Of a DNA stretch of 64,000 nt, positions 54,247 to 64,000 are shown piece by piece. The position numbers were made by a program, and so were the translations under genes. The first letter of the stretch is position 1. The number at the start of each line of letters is the position of its first letter. The DNA is from Endomychus coccineus (Eukaryota > Arthropoda > Insecta > Coleoptera > Endomychidae). Location: positions 48,202,078 to 48,266,077 of the forward strand of contig OY294070.1 in NCBI GenBank assembly GCA_958510875.1, given 5' to 3'. The notes beneath the pieces were generated by a model. The model ran no database searches. It was not told where the DNA came from and worked only from the letters and a program-made list of their open reading frames with translations.

Positions 54247-55326
54247 GGTTGAGCTATGTGGCCTTCATTCACCCCTACACGCTAAATTAATCTTATTTTC
54301 ACCCTCTTTTTTAAGATAAGAATTTATAAAAAAAAATGGGTTTTATGGGTCGCTGAACATGAATCCGAGGTCATTTTTCCGGAAAACTCATTCAATTGTC
54401 TGAAAATCAGTGAAATTTCGTAATTTTCATACAAAATTGCATATTGTTCACGCGATAATCGTTTTATACATAAAAGATGTAGGCAGTCGCGTTACTCGAT
54501 CCGAAGTGGACCAAAACTATAAACATTTTCGGAAAACCTGATGAGAAAATCATTGAAATTATCGGGTGATAAGTCACTATAAGGTTTTTTGTGGTCGATA
54601 ATTACGAAGTTGACATCAAAAACGTTTGAAAATAACATTAGGATTATGTAGAAAATGAAGGAACATAAAAAAATACAAGTATCTTTGTTTTAATTTATAC
54701 AAGTGTGTAACTGTTTATTTAAAGCTACAATATTGAAATTTGTAATTTTCTTCGATTTTCCGGAATTTTCAATCAATTGTTTTTGTGACATTACTTTTAA
54801 TTTTTGTTATTTAACATGCGAAAACCTAAATACTAATCAACACGACACTCAAAAAATTACATTTGAAAAAACTTAGATTTCATTAAAAAAATTTCTTCGT
54901 TTTCCCGGAAATTGATATTTTTCAATTTTTTAATTATCAAATTCGTAATCAGCAACCACAAAAACCCCTACAGCAACTTATCACACGATAATTTCAATGA
55001 CGTGGAAAGATATTCTTTTCAGGTTTTCCATAGTTTTCCGCAAATGTTCCTACTTTTGGTCTACTTTGCATCGAAATACGCGACTGCCAACATCTTTTGT
55101 GTATAAAACGATAATCGCATGAAAAATGAGCAATTTTGTAATGACAACATTTCCCTGATTTTCAGCCCATTGAATCAGTTTTCCGGGAACATGACCTCTA
55201 ATTTATGTTTAGCGACCCAAAAACTCATTTTTTTATAAATTCAAAGTTATTTCAAAAAAGAGGGTGAAAATAGGGTTAATTTAGCTTTTAGGGGCGAATG
55301 GGAGGCCGTGTCCACTTAGCTCAACC
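54247..55326. mobile_element. 1.08-kb inverted-repeat element, arms of about 370 bp
   Basis: The left arm 54,247-54,615 starts ggttgagcta; the right arm 54,940-55,326 ends tagctcaacc. Shared inverse blocks include aaaacgataatcg, ttgcat/cgcgactgcc and ggtgaaaat. The centre of about 320 bp has no gene. One arm contains gggtcgctgaacatgaatcc, also found in the 48-kb repeats, so the two families may be related. No target duplication is identified. Confidence 0.8.
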
Positions 55327-55424
55327 CTTACGAAAGATTCGGCCACCGAACGTTATGCGAAAAGAATTTTTCTGATTCGACCTCCTGCTTATTTTTCAGA
55401 AAGTTTCCCAGTTCATTAACTGGA

Positions 55425-55737
55425 CTATTGGTGTAATGAAAGGATTATTGACTTTATTAATGAAGTATATTTAGACCCTGAGTTGTAGAATGTTGAAACT
55501 GGAATATATAAAGATAGAAATGCTAAAAAAGATGGATGGGCTGTTATCGCCGAAAAATTTAGTATATCGACTGAAGAAGGCTTACAAAAAATCCGAAGCT
55601 TGAAACTTACGCAAGGAATGAGAAGAAAAAGCGGTGGTGCTGGCAGTAATCCAGTGAAATGGTTTGGTCCGAGGCGATATCGTTTATTCTTAGTCAAGAT
55701 ACCCCGAATACAGGATTGATCAGTGAAAATACAACAG
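55425..55737 (+). pseudogene. MADF-domain protein, exon 1
   Basis: The plus strand encodes IDFINEVYLDPEL, stop, NVETGIYKDRNAKKDGWAVI then AEKFSISTEEGLQKIRSLKL, the MADF fold with its Trp and RSLK landmarks, then SGGAGSNPVKWFGPRRY. It ends at a donor site acaacag|gtaaagt (55,737/55,738) in phase 0. Two in-frame stops (near 55,480 and at 55,717-55,719) break it. MADF proteins bind DNA and bring Harbinger transposase to its ends. Confidence 0.65.
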
Positions 55738-56149
55738 GTAAAGTAAATATTTTTATTATTGTATTATACAGATTGATAATGTAGGTACCCACTGAGCAAA
55801 AAAATATCTCATTCCTTTTTGAATAAAACGTAACTGTTTTGTCTTGAAATGGACTGTTTGTAATGTAATTATTGTAAACGTAAACAGACATATAACGAAA
55901 TATTACTACGCAAATAGGATGTAAAAGGACTGAGTCATTTTTTTGCCTGGTGGATATCTTTATGGTATTATTTATACACTTTGATGATTTCAACTTCTTT
56001 GTACTAAACATTTATCTTGCCACGCCACTTTACCAAGCACTATCATAAAATAATTCATAAGCTTATCTCTCATTGATTTTGCTCTTATGGTTGCATTCCT
56101 TACCAGTTGTCTTAAATCTGCTTAACGTTGTGCGACCCTGGTATTACTG

Positions 56150-56508
56150 TTCCAACGTCAATATCTTCACTATCAAAGGACCCAGATGGTAAATACACAG
56201 CTTGTGCTTTTGCGTTTCCTCGCAAAAAATTATGTAAATATGTAAATATACTATATTTTGTACATATTTCAAGTCAGCATCAATAGTTGTGTGTAATATG
56301 CGGAAAATTGAAGCCAAGATACCAAAAGAGTTTCCCACAATTCGGCGAGGCCTGGATATCCTACAGTTACATACAGGTTTTGGAGATCCTATGTTCAAAT
56401 CTATAGTATAAGGCTCACAAATATTGTCGGTTAAAGGAAATGCATCATCTGCCAGGAAAACGTATGGTGTTAACATTTCTCGACCACGCAGGGATTCAGA
56501 ATGCGGTA
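56150..56508 (-). pseudogene. Harbinger transposase, C-terminal part
   Basis: The minus strand encodes SLRGREMLTPYVFLADDAFP then NCRISRPRRIVGNSFGIL, matching the second half of HARBI1-like DDE transposases. The Asp of ADDAF is present, but the Glu expected in RRxVEN is Gly, so the DDE triad is broken. It is joined on its N side directly to the LINE at about 56,508. Confidence 0.75.
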
Positions 56509-57000
56509 TGTCAAGATTTTTAGACTCTTCCTGCTCATAGAGAGTAGGGTCTTAGAAAGTTTAGGCGAGAACTCGCTAGTGTGGAGCTTCGCTTGCTTCA
56601 TGCCGGGGGCACTATGCCAGACCGAGAGCCACTGTCTATCCAGTAGCTCCTTGAGGGCGTGGAGCCCGATGGTCGATGAAATTCTGATCGTTGAATCGGG
56701 GCCAGGGGTACTCAAGTAACCCCATTTGGCCAGATCATCGACCACTTCGTTCCCCTTCACGCCAGAGTCAGCGGGTACTCACACTAGCTGGAGTTTGTTC
56801 CTTCTGGCTAATTCAACCAGTTTCCCTGCACTCCAAGACAAGCCCAGTACTCTGTAGGCGCAATGTGCGCCCAGGGCCGTTCGGCTGTCAGTGCAGATGA
56901 CAATCTGTCTATTTCGGTAGTTTAATCTCAGGTTTCCCAGGGCACAGGTTCGTATTGCACAGACCTCAGCCTGGAAAACGATTGCGTGGGCACCTAGGGG
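56509..57000 (-). pseudogene. LINE RNase H domain (inverted part)
   Basis: The minus strand reads an ICTDSRTALGAH-type block near 56,890 and a VPADSGVKGNEVVDDLAKWG block near 56,750 (with a stop before it), followed by about 80 residues to RKSLKILT. RNase H of this type occurs in I, R1, LOA and some Jockey-group LINEs. Confidence 0.65.
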
Positions 57001-58150
57001 GACTAAAATCTCCCTTCCGGGTGCACACGAGTAGACCCCGGCTCCGCTAGACTCGCCAGCCTATTAACCACACGAGTCCTCCCGGCAAAACCGGCCCAAA
57101 GTCTTTGTTCTCCCAGTCCATCCTCTGTGTTATGATGACGTCTGGTGTTTGAAACTTGACAGCAGGCGCTATCGCATCCTGAGTCAGTCGGAGGATCGGG
57201 CAGTTCTCGGCTGCCCAATTCCAAATTTTGCCATCACCGCGAGGCACAAACGCACCGACCCAGTGGCCCAGACCAGCCAGCCAATATGCCGTACCCGCGA
57301 CCACTGTTTTGATATGTAGCTGTAGAGGGACGATCCTTACCAGAACCTCGAGAGCCCTGGTGAGGGAGGTCCTCATAGCCCCCGTTATCCTGACGCAGGC
57401 ACGTCGTTAAGCCTTGTCCAGCGCCAGACGGGACAGAACCGTTTTTGTCGCATGTCACCACAAGACGACTGCGTAGGTTATGATTGGGCGGATCATTGCT
57501 GTGTAGATCCAGTGTATAACCTGTGGCCTCCTGCAAGCTCATAAGTATGCAACGGCCTTCTTCACCCGTGTTTCCAGGTGAATTTCAAACTCAGTTTAGC
57601 ATCGAGGATAACTCCAACATACTTCACTGAGCCTTTCATGTGCAGGGATCTCCCTAACAACAGACGAATGTGCGGTAGGGGTCCCAGTTTCTGTTTCCTC
57701 GTGAGAAGGACCTCTTCGGTCTTTTCAGAATTCACCCTGAGTCTCACGGCCTGATACCAGCAAACCACGATGGCAAGTACAGTGTTCTGAAGCCCACACA
57801 AGGTAGCCGCGTAACTTCCGAAAGTCACAGCTGCCAAGTCGTCTGCATAGGCTTACTCGTAATACCCAGCCCCATTCAGCTCGACCAACTAGCCGTCCAC
57901 CACCAGACACCAAAGGAGCGGAAACAGTACTCCTCTGAGGGCACCCTCGAGTGACGTGGGTACATGCGACGCTGCCATTATGGTGCTCCATTATCAGTCT
58001 CTGCGAGAGCATGGTCTTGATCGACCTGACCAAGGTGTAATCGATTCCGTGACTCTCCGCAGCATAGCACATGGACTCGAAGGAGCTATTGTCGAACGCC
58101 CCTTCGATAGCCAGGAAAACGCCAATGGTGTACTGTCCGAGACTAATAGA
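57001..58150 (-). pseudogene. LINE reverse transcriptase (inverted part)
   Basis: Minus-strand blocks run from a region with AAESHGIDYTLVRSIKTMLS (near 58,060), then a TRGCPQRSTVSAPLVSGGGR block (normally GCPQGGVLSP), a degraded active-site strip near 57,850 (ending DLAAVTFGSYAA), then VNSEKTEEVLLTRKQKLG and VKYVGVILDAKLS. The regular YADD is shifted out of frame. Several frameshifts. Inactive. Confidence 0.7.
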
Positions 58151-58640
58151 TCCTTTGATCTGGGTAACTAGTGACAGGACTCCTCACAGGATACTGTCAT
58201 CTGAATAAACATCTACACACAATGGGCATTGTTGAAGACCAAGCTTGTGGTAGATGTGGAGAGGCGGATGAAAATGCCTCTCACATCCTAGCAGAATGTC
58301 CAGCACCGGCTTTTCTTAGGCTACAACACTTCGGCAGCTGCAGCACACATATGTTCTTGAAGCAATAAGGGGTATCAGTTCATGCAAAACCTTAGCCTTC
58401 GGCACTGCCTCAGGCTTGCTGGGCTGATTCTTGTATCAAGGGGAGCACAATGGACCCAATCAAGTGGTCCAAGTACTCCGGACTTGTCCGCCCCGTTTCG
58501 ATTGATTGGGTTATTGATCTTAAGATTTTGGCTCAGGAGTGCTTTCCCAAGAGTGTGGAAACTCCACCATCGGATATTTTTCCTTGGACTCTAGCATGTA
58601 CATACAAAAAGTTGTAATGTGCGGCTGTTACAGCAAATAG
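58150..58640 (+). pseudogene. LINE C-terminal zinc-knuckle region and 3' UTR (sense part)
   Basis: The plus strand encodes TGLLTGYCHLNKHLHTMGIV, then ACGRCGEADENASHILAECP, a CxxC...H...C knuckle typical of the C-terminus of RNase H-bearing LINEs. It ends at a stop near 58,368, followed by untranslated sequence. Confidence 0.7.
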
Positions 58641-58664
58641 CACCATGCTAAAAAAACTGTTTGT

Positions 58665-58835
58665 AATTAAAATATTAACTACCACTGTTTCGGTGGATGG
58701 TGGAAGTAATTTGTTTGTTGTAATTTGTTGTAATGTTTGTTATCCATTGCACCAAAACAGTGAGGAAAATTCCAAAGATCCTCGAAATCTTTCGAGACTC
58801 CTTTCCTCTGTCACACCTGATGGCATCTGAAAAAA
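58665..58835 (-). pseudogene. Harbinger transposase, middle part
   Basis: On the minus strand an acceptor (tttttttttcag) at about 58,830 is followed by MPSGV and, in a shifted frame, by KDFEDLWNFPHCFGAMDNKH. The WNFPHC.GA.D.KH block is a hallmark of Harbinger transposases and carries the first catalytic Asp. Similarity stops at about 58,665, where the LINE begins. Confidence 0.7.
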
Positions 58836-58840
58836 AAAGT

Positions 58841-59002
58841 TTTAAATAACTCCGTGCCAAATCGGCAACCTGATTTTTTGAGTCAAAATCAAGCTGCTGT
58901 AACTTTTTATTTTATTATTATTTATAACTTGGTTTTCAGCACTGAATAAATAGGTTATTTCATCTTAATTCTGTACCTAATAAATTTAATTAGGATTTTC
59001 AG
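58841..59002 (+). other. intron end before MADF exon 2
   Basis: The tract ends taggattttcag at 59,002, a good plus-strand acceptor. The same interval is intron or leader on the minus strand. Confidence 0.4.
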
Positions 59003-59608
59003 GTGGCTGGAATCCTAGGCATTGACATCAATGCAGACCAAGAAGAAGACGTGGATTTCGAAACAACTGACTCTTTGCTATTCTTACATACCGCTCTAAA
59101 CTCACGTGTCTGTAAGAGGTTCAAGACTGCAGATCCAATTGCAGAAAGAGTTAAAAACATTATACGTGATGCTGGTGAAAAAAAGAGGAATGCATATGCT
59201 GGTTTTGGAGAGCATATAGCAAACAAATCCGTACTCAGGCAGAATTAAAAATTATGCAAATTCTGCTTGATTGTGACATGGGAATGCACAGAAATCAAGG
59301 TTCGTCTACATGTACATCGTTACAGAGTCCTAATAATAAATAGCAGAAGCGGAGGTAGCGCTTCACAAAGCCAATATTCAGACAGATCTCATTCCAATTC
59401 AGTACTGCAAAATAATTCGCAGAACATTTATGTTCCTCGGTTTCAAGACTGTACCACTGCAAATCAAACCCAGTCAACGCAAAATACTTTGCAGCAGATT
59501 GATGATCCTCAGTATCAACATTATGCCTCTCCAGATCAAACTGAATTTACTACAAATTCTGTTTATGAGGATCTTGCGTCGGTTGCAGTCCATCAATGTG
59601 ATGGATAA
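59003..59608 (+). pseudogene. MADF-domain protein, exon 2
   Basis: It starts right after the acceptor at 59,002 in phase 0, matching the phase 0 donor of exon 1. It encodes AGILGIDINADQEEDVDFET, a basic region (IIRDAGEKKRNAYAGFGEHI), then, after a single-base frameshift near 59,228, AELKIMQILLDCDMGM. A Gln/Ser/Asn-rich tail follows in a further frame and stops at 59,606-59,608. The AELKIMQILLD part resembles the conserved C-terminal helix of Harbinger partner proteins. A polyadenylation-type aataaa follows at about 59,720. Confidence 0.6.
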
Positions 59609-59769
59609 TTCTTTATGGAACACGAATTCTTCCACTTACTATATTATTATATTACTGTTACTTTACTATTATCATTAATATTACTTATTATCTACTACTA
59701 CTTATTGTTAACATTACTTAATAAATCAATGTTGATTTACTTTGATGTATTCTTTTAATTCTTCTAATA

Positions 59770-60160
59770 AGGCTGCACAAAGTTCTGAAAAAATAACAGA
59801 AACGAAGACACTCTGAACAGATACATCAAACTTTTATATGAATCTCCAGTCGCTAAAAGCAGTAGTTATCGCCAGCCAATCTTGTGGTAACAGGTATTGC
59901 TTTTCTCATGTTTGTTTCATTTCTTTTAATTTTTGGTCCAATTGTGTTTAAAAGAAATTCTCTCTATGACATTCTTGAAAAGGTTTTAAATAACTTATTG
60001 TCAAGACCTATTTCTTCTAGACGTATGTTATCTAAAGTTGCACGCTTGTTGAAGTAAGGTCGAATCGCCAATCTTCTCTTTTTTTCTTTAACTTTTCTTT
60101 TAAAACAATATAAGCCGCTGCGACGCAAATGATTTCGGCAGCCATTGTTGCCCAATTGTG
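59770..60160 (-). pseudogene. Harbinger transposase, N-terminal part
   Basis: The minus strand encodes NNGCRNHLRRSGLYCFKRKV, then RLAIRPYFNKRATLDNIRLE, FKTFSRMS-stop, then TIGPKIKRNETNMRKAIPVT. The last block is highly typical of HARBI1-like transposase N-termini. A stop near 59,965 and a frameshift near 59,880 break it. The LINE 3' tail at about 60,190 lies just upstream. Confidence 0.7.
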
Positions 60161-60306
60161 TAGCTCGTATACGAAACAAATTATTTTTAATTAATGAGTA
60201 GAGAGTAGAGTAGAGTACTTTATTTGGTACTAATATAATATAAGCATTATTTGCACAGGTCAGTTTAAAAATAATAGTTAAAATACAAATTAATAAAAAA
60301 CCAAAA

Positions 60307-61865
60307 TCAGTCACTTAACATATTAAAATTTAGATTAAAAAAATCATCTATTTTATACAATAAATTTTTTACTAAGCAAGATCTAATTACAATTTTGAAT
60401 TTGTTAAATGGAAGACTACGAATACATATCGGTAATCTGTTGAAACATTTGAAGGCAAGAAAATTCGGGCCGTTTTGTGACCTGCTGAGTCTGAAAAATG
60501 GTAAATGAATATCATCCTTATGTCTTGTATAATGCGGATGAATGTCGCTATTTGCACTGACAAATTCAGCATTTTTGTGAGCATATGATAAGCATTCAAA
60601 AATAAAAAGGCCAGGTATTGTTAAAATGTCCAGTTTTAAGAATGTGCTTCTGCAACAAGCTCTATAGTTAATGTTACCTATTATTCTAATTGCTCTTCGC
60701 TGTAGACTGAAAATTCTGTGAATTTTACCATAGTTTCCCCAAACAATGATACCGTATCTGAATTGAGACTCACACAGACCAAAATATGCTGTTTCAAGTA
60801 CATTTGATGCAACAGAACCAGACAATCGACGTAAAAGATATACGTTTTACTAACTTTTTTTGCAAGATGGTCGATATGAACATTCCAGGTAAGGTGCGAA
60901 TCCAAATACACACCTAGAAATTTTGCATTAGCGTCGTCAACCTGCTTCATACTAAAAACGATTTTCTCCGTTTTTTCCCGATTCATAGCTGGCCCGTTTC
61001 CTGAAAAGCATTCAAAGGTATTTCCCTGTATGCGCTCAAACGCCCCATCAACAGACACCAGATCGGCACAATTTTCAGAAACCACAGTGCCATCAGCAAA
61101 AATTATGGATAAGATGTCAGCAAGATAATCCGGAAAATCATTAATGAAAATCAAGAAAAGTAGAGGCCCAATTATATAGAATTGAGGAACTCCAATATCA
61201 ATTATTTTCATTTCGAACTAGGTTTCATTTACATAAACATACTGCTGGCGGTCTGTGAGATATGATCGTATAAGAGCCCTACTTGATTCATCAAAATTGT
61301 ACCTCTCAAGCTTTTCCATGAGAAGTGAATGAGACACACAATCAAAAGCCGTTGATAGATCTAAGAAAAGTGCAAAAAAATAATCCCCCTTTTCAAAACA
61401 TTTTACAGCACTGCCTACGAACTCAATTATTGCATCAATCGTGCTAAGTTTCTTCCTAAAACCATATTGATGATTAGTAAATAATGTATTTGTGTCAAAA
61501 TAACCAATAATTTGTGCACACATCAATTTCTCAATAATTTTTGAAAAAACGGGAACAAGGGATATAGGTCTATAATGTTCAACTCTAGAAATATCACCCC
61601 TTTTAAAGAGTGGAATTGTCTTGGAAATTTTCAGACGGTTTGGATAAATTCCTTCCTTAAGGCAGCTATTAATGAGAGTTGTAAGTGGATAAACAATACT
61701 ATTAATGTTTCTTTTTATCAGTGAAATATTCAATCCATAAAAGTCTCTGGAGGAACTATTTTTTAAGGAACATATTACATCTCTTTGTATAAATGTGACT
61801 TCAGTGAATGCAAACTTCAAATGCTGTGAGATGTTTTTACAGTAGTCCGACATCGTTTGGAACAT
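60307..61865 (-). pseudogene. LINE reverse transcriptase
   Basis: The frame 61,865-60,681 is continuous except for one stop at 61,218-61,220. It carries NRLKISKTIPLFKRGD, HYRPISLVPVFSKIIEKLM, YGFRKKLSTIDAI and FLDLSTAFDCVSH. After the stop come GVPQFYIIGPLLFLIFIND and the active-site strip IIFADGTVVSEN. Here FADD is FADG, so a catalytic Asp is lost, and the usual QGS is QFY. A frameshift near 60,835 leads to the C-terminal frame 60,825-60,307 (YGIIVWGNYGKIHRIFSLQR). Confidence 0.85.
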
Positions 61866-62468
61866 TCATTGGAGTAGAATCAACAATTTTACGTGGAATA
61901 GTTGCAAAGTGTTCATTGAATTTGTTTGCACCAATATTACATTTTGAAACTGAACTATTTGATCTTTTGTTGATCTTGATTAAATCCCACATAGTTTTGT
62001 TGAGATTTGATGACTGCTTCATTTTGTAGTCATCTGCTCTGTTTTTTGCTTTGTTGATTTCTAATTTATAGTTTAATCGAAGCTTTCTTCTTGTGATTTT
62101 GAAGTTTTCTGTTTTAAACTTCTTATATAAATTATTGAAAATATCAAGTTTATTTCTCAAATACCGGAGATGATTTGTAAACTAGTGCATATCAGAGTTG
62201 ACTGTTCCTACTTTGATTTTCTTTTCAGGAAAACTAATCAGAAAAGACTCAACAAAATTTCGGTGAAAATCATCAAAAGCAGTATTGGCATCAATGTTAA
62301 CATCCCTTACATAGTCACAATTTAACCCTTCAATAATAGAATGAAACTTGTCGTGAGCTATACTGTGGCATACAATATTGGCAAAATATATATTGCCATG
62401 CCATATGCTGCCTCCAAATGTTGTCCTGATGGCTGAGCTATAGTTGGCAATATTGTAGCCACATATTG
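61837..62468 (-). pseudogene. LINE endonuclease end and pre-RT region
   Basis: The minus-strand frame 62,160-61,837 gives a Lys/Asn-rich pre-RT segment ending SKCNIGANKFNEHFATI. Upstream, 62,468-62,182 encodes NIVCHSIAHDKFHSIIEGLN and FHRNFVESFLISFPEKKIKV. The endonuclease sequence should continue beyond the hAT insertion at 63,470-63,640. Confidence 0.6.
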
Positions 62469-63461
62469 CAGTGGCGGTTGGTACTAAAGGGCACAAGGGC
62501 ACGTGCCCACCCAACCACCAACGTGCCCATCCAACCACCAAGATAGACACAGAAAGAAATTCGCATGTAATTCAGTGCATTATTTTATACCGCACGTCAG
62601 GCTCAAAACGCTCAGAACTATGTTCCGGGGAACATTCTGAAGTGTACCTATTTCAAGTATCATTCGGCTAACAGTGTGTGAATTCAATTCGAAGACGTGA
62701 AGTCTGAACCTCTGAAATGAGCCTTTGAATTGGCGTTACGAGGCCATGATGAGATATTGACGTCGGAAAATCTAGGTATTTATGTAGGCTTAATTAACTT
62801 TGCAGCTGAATTAGACGCTGTGCTTGCAATACATATGAAAGGTTCAGGTTCACAAGTGCTCAAAAACTATTCAGAACGAATTGCTAGATGCAATGTTGCA
62901 AATTTACAACAAGCAGGAAATATCAAAAGAAATCAGATCTGCAAATTTCATTGCTTTGGAGGCCGATGAAACTACAGACAACTCTAATCATCAGGAAATG
63001 GTTGTTATTATTCGATACGTGTTTAATGGACACATTTTTGAACGCTTATGGTCTTTTTTCAAGCCGGGTGGACATAATGCTGATGTATTAGCAAAAACGT
63101 TGCTGAATGAATTGCAAACTATTTTAAATTCTCCTTCTGGGTCTGATAACAATAAACAAATCGCTCAAAGTTACGATGGGGCTTCCGTGATCAGTGGTGA
63201 GACAAATGTAGTCCAAGCCATTATCAAAAGAACATTTATTATATTCACTATTAGGCGCATCAATCTAATTTAATTATTAAACGAGCGTCGCAGTGCAATA
63301 AAAAAGTAACAATTTTCTTTGCAAATTTGCAGTCATTTTCAAGCTTTTTTTCTCGATCGTCAAAACGAACTGTTAATTATAGGAGAATTGATTTAATGTG
63401 CAAAAAAAAGGTAATCTTTTTCTTGTGCCGACCCTCTTTCATAACTCACGACCCACCACCC
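62469..63461 (+). mobile_element. hAT element, deleted, inserted in the LINE
   Basis: The left end CAGTGGCGGTTGG at 62,469 and the reverse complement of the right end, GGGTGGTGGGTCG, match imperfectly. ACATATTG flanks both sides (62,461-62,468; 63,462-63,469), an exact 8-bp duplication. The interior encodes only the middle of a ZMYM/DUF4371-type transposase. Confidence 0.75.
62730..63272 (+). pseudogene. hAT transposase (DUF4371-type) fragment
   Basis: The plus strand reads ALRGHDEILTSENLGIYVGL, then in another frame QEISKEIRSANFIALEADET and IRYVFNGHIFERLWSFF, then AQSYDGASVISGETNVVQAI. The DETTD and CYDGA-like (SYDGA) motifs hold two of the catalytic acids of this hAT group. The zinc-finger N-terminus and the C-terminal dimerisation region are missing. 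One frameshift near 62,890. The Cys before YDGA is Ser. Confidence 0.75.
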
Positions 63462-63645
63462 ACATATTGCAGTTAAAATATTGCCCGTTCAGAAGCACAT
63501 CTACCAATGAGGGCCATTTTCCTGTCATTTCACTAGAGCTCCCGACTAATTCGACCTTCAATATTTTAAATAACTATATTTTTATTTTCTGCGGTTACAC
63601 ATATTTGTGGATTCTATCCGCTCAATTATGTTATGTATTACATTA

Positions 63646-64000
63646 AGACAATGAGACTACTTCAAGACTGTATTTACTTAAAATGAATGACAATACACAA
63701 CTTCACGAGACGTTACCTTTTGCGCCCATCTTCTCAATAATTCCTTGGCATGACTGCCAAAGAGATCTATAGACCTCTTTGATGACTGCCAACATCACAT
63801 TTTCTGTTGCCAACCTAAATAAATTACAAAAACTATATCCATTGATTAAATGAAAGAACAATTACTTTGCTTTTATACCACTTTTAATAATAATAACATG
63901 AAAACGTTACTATAGTTTCAACACCGAAGTGCCATTATCAAACAAATACAAAATCATAATTTATAGAGTTCATTTCTTATGTCCTGTGATTTTCTATAGT
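63646..64000. repeat. non-coding end with a decayed hammerhead motif
   Basis: On the minus strand at 63,911-63,941: TTGATAA, T, GGCAC-TTCG-GTGTT, GAA, ACTATAGT, A. It shares gttactatagtttcaacac with the copy at 24,559, but two invariant core bases differ (C to T and G to A), so it should not cleave. A short hairpin aaagag/ctcttt lies at 63,759-63,780. No gene. Confidence 0.5.

Larger units (their letters stand above)
56509..58640 (+). mobile_element. LINE with RNase H, inserted with a 5' inversion (twin-priming structure)
   Basis: The left part (56,509-58,150) encodes RT then RNase H on the minus strand. The right part (58,150-58,640) encodes the C-terminal zinc-knuckle region and 3' tail on the plus strand. 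The minus part ends at RKSLKILT and the plus part starts at TGLLTGYCHLNKHL, which are neighbours in the protein, so one element was split and its 5' portion flipped. This is the classic outcome of twin priming. It sits in the Harbinger transposase gene. Confidence 0.7.
55425..60160. mobile_element. PIF/Harbinger element with exons interleaved on opposite strands
   Basis: The order is MADF exon 1 (+), transposase C part (-), a LINE insertion, transposase middle part (-), MADF exon 2 (+), transposase N part (-). Both genes are the two usual proteins of PIF/Harbinger elements: a DDE transposase and a MADF/Myb-like DNA-binding partner. Both are broken. The outer ends and 3-bp target duplication were not identified. 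Confidence 0.65.
60190..63645 (-). mobile_element. CR1/Jockey-like LINE, broken, interrupted by a hAT element
   Basis: The minus strand, from about 63,645 down to 60,190, has endonuclease-end, pre-RT, RT and C-terminal parts in order. The 3' end has a pentameric tail (gtagagtagagtagag on the + strand at about 60,195-60,213). A hAT insertion occupies 62,469-63,461. The 3' end lies against the Harbinger transposase start. Confidence 0.75.

Overview
The window is AT-rich eukaryotic DNA that looks like an intergenic, transposon-dense part of an arthropod (probably insect) genome. The reasons are spliceosomal splice signals, a tRNA-derived SINE, a primer site matching the 3' end of an animal tRNA-Lys, and transposon families common in insects (Ty3/gypsy, CR1/Jockey-like, R2-like, Penelope, piggyBac, hAT, PIF/Harbinger, Helitron). 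I cannot name the species. I see no operons, rRNA genes, CRISPR arrays or complete host genes. The only host-gene trace is a 140-bp exon resembling splicing factor SF3B3.

Layout. 1-1.35 kb: AT-rich DNA with a diverged duplication. 1,357-7,734: a young minus-strand Ty3/gypsy-type element with near-identical 1.65-kb LTRs, a 4-bp target duplication, gag, and a pol shortened by an in-frame deletion. 8.9-12.6 kb: a hammerhead-ribozyme repeat, a LINE 3' end and a fold-back MITE. 13-14.4 kb: a SINE and a decayed transposase fragment. 15.5-16.6 kb: an 85-90 bp tandem satellite. 16.7-19 kb: a scrambled R2-like LINE. 20,062-24,677: a hAT shell with an 8-bp target duplication, containing a second DNA transposon with about 1-kb inverted arms. 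25.2-28.8 kb: a TIR element, piggyBac remains and a fold-back element.

28.98-37.5 kb: a mosaic block interrupting a short repeat (called X here). It contains an older relative of the first LTR element (itself carrying a Helitron), the SF3B3-like exon and a LINE fragment. 38,273-39,215: a non-autonomous hAT with a perfect 8-bp target duplication. 39.6-40.9 kb: an inverted, uninterrupted copy of X and a third LTR fragment. 45-47.3 kb: a decayed LINE. 47.9-52.4 kb: gypsy remnants split by a Penelope-like element with a hammerhead ribozyme. 54.2-55.3 kb: a large inverted repeat. 55.4-60.2 kb: a PIF/Harbinger element whose MADF and transposase exons alternate on opposite strands, invaded by a LINE with a 5' inversion. 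60.2-63.65 kb: a CR1/Jockey-like LINE interrupted by a hAT element.

Nearly all coding sequence belongs to selfish elements and most is broken. The value of the window is in nested insertions with visible target duplications or empty sites, four loci with hammerhead-type motifs, and unusual architecture in the LTR family and the Harbinger element.
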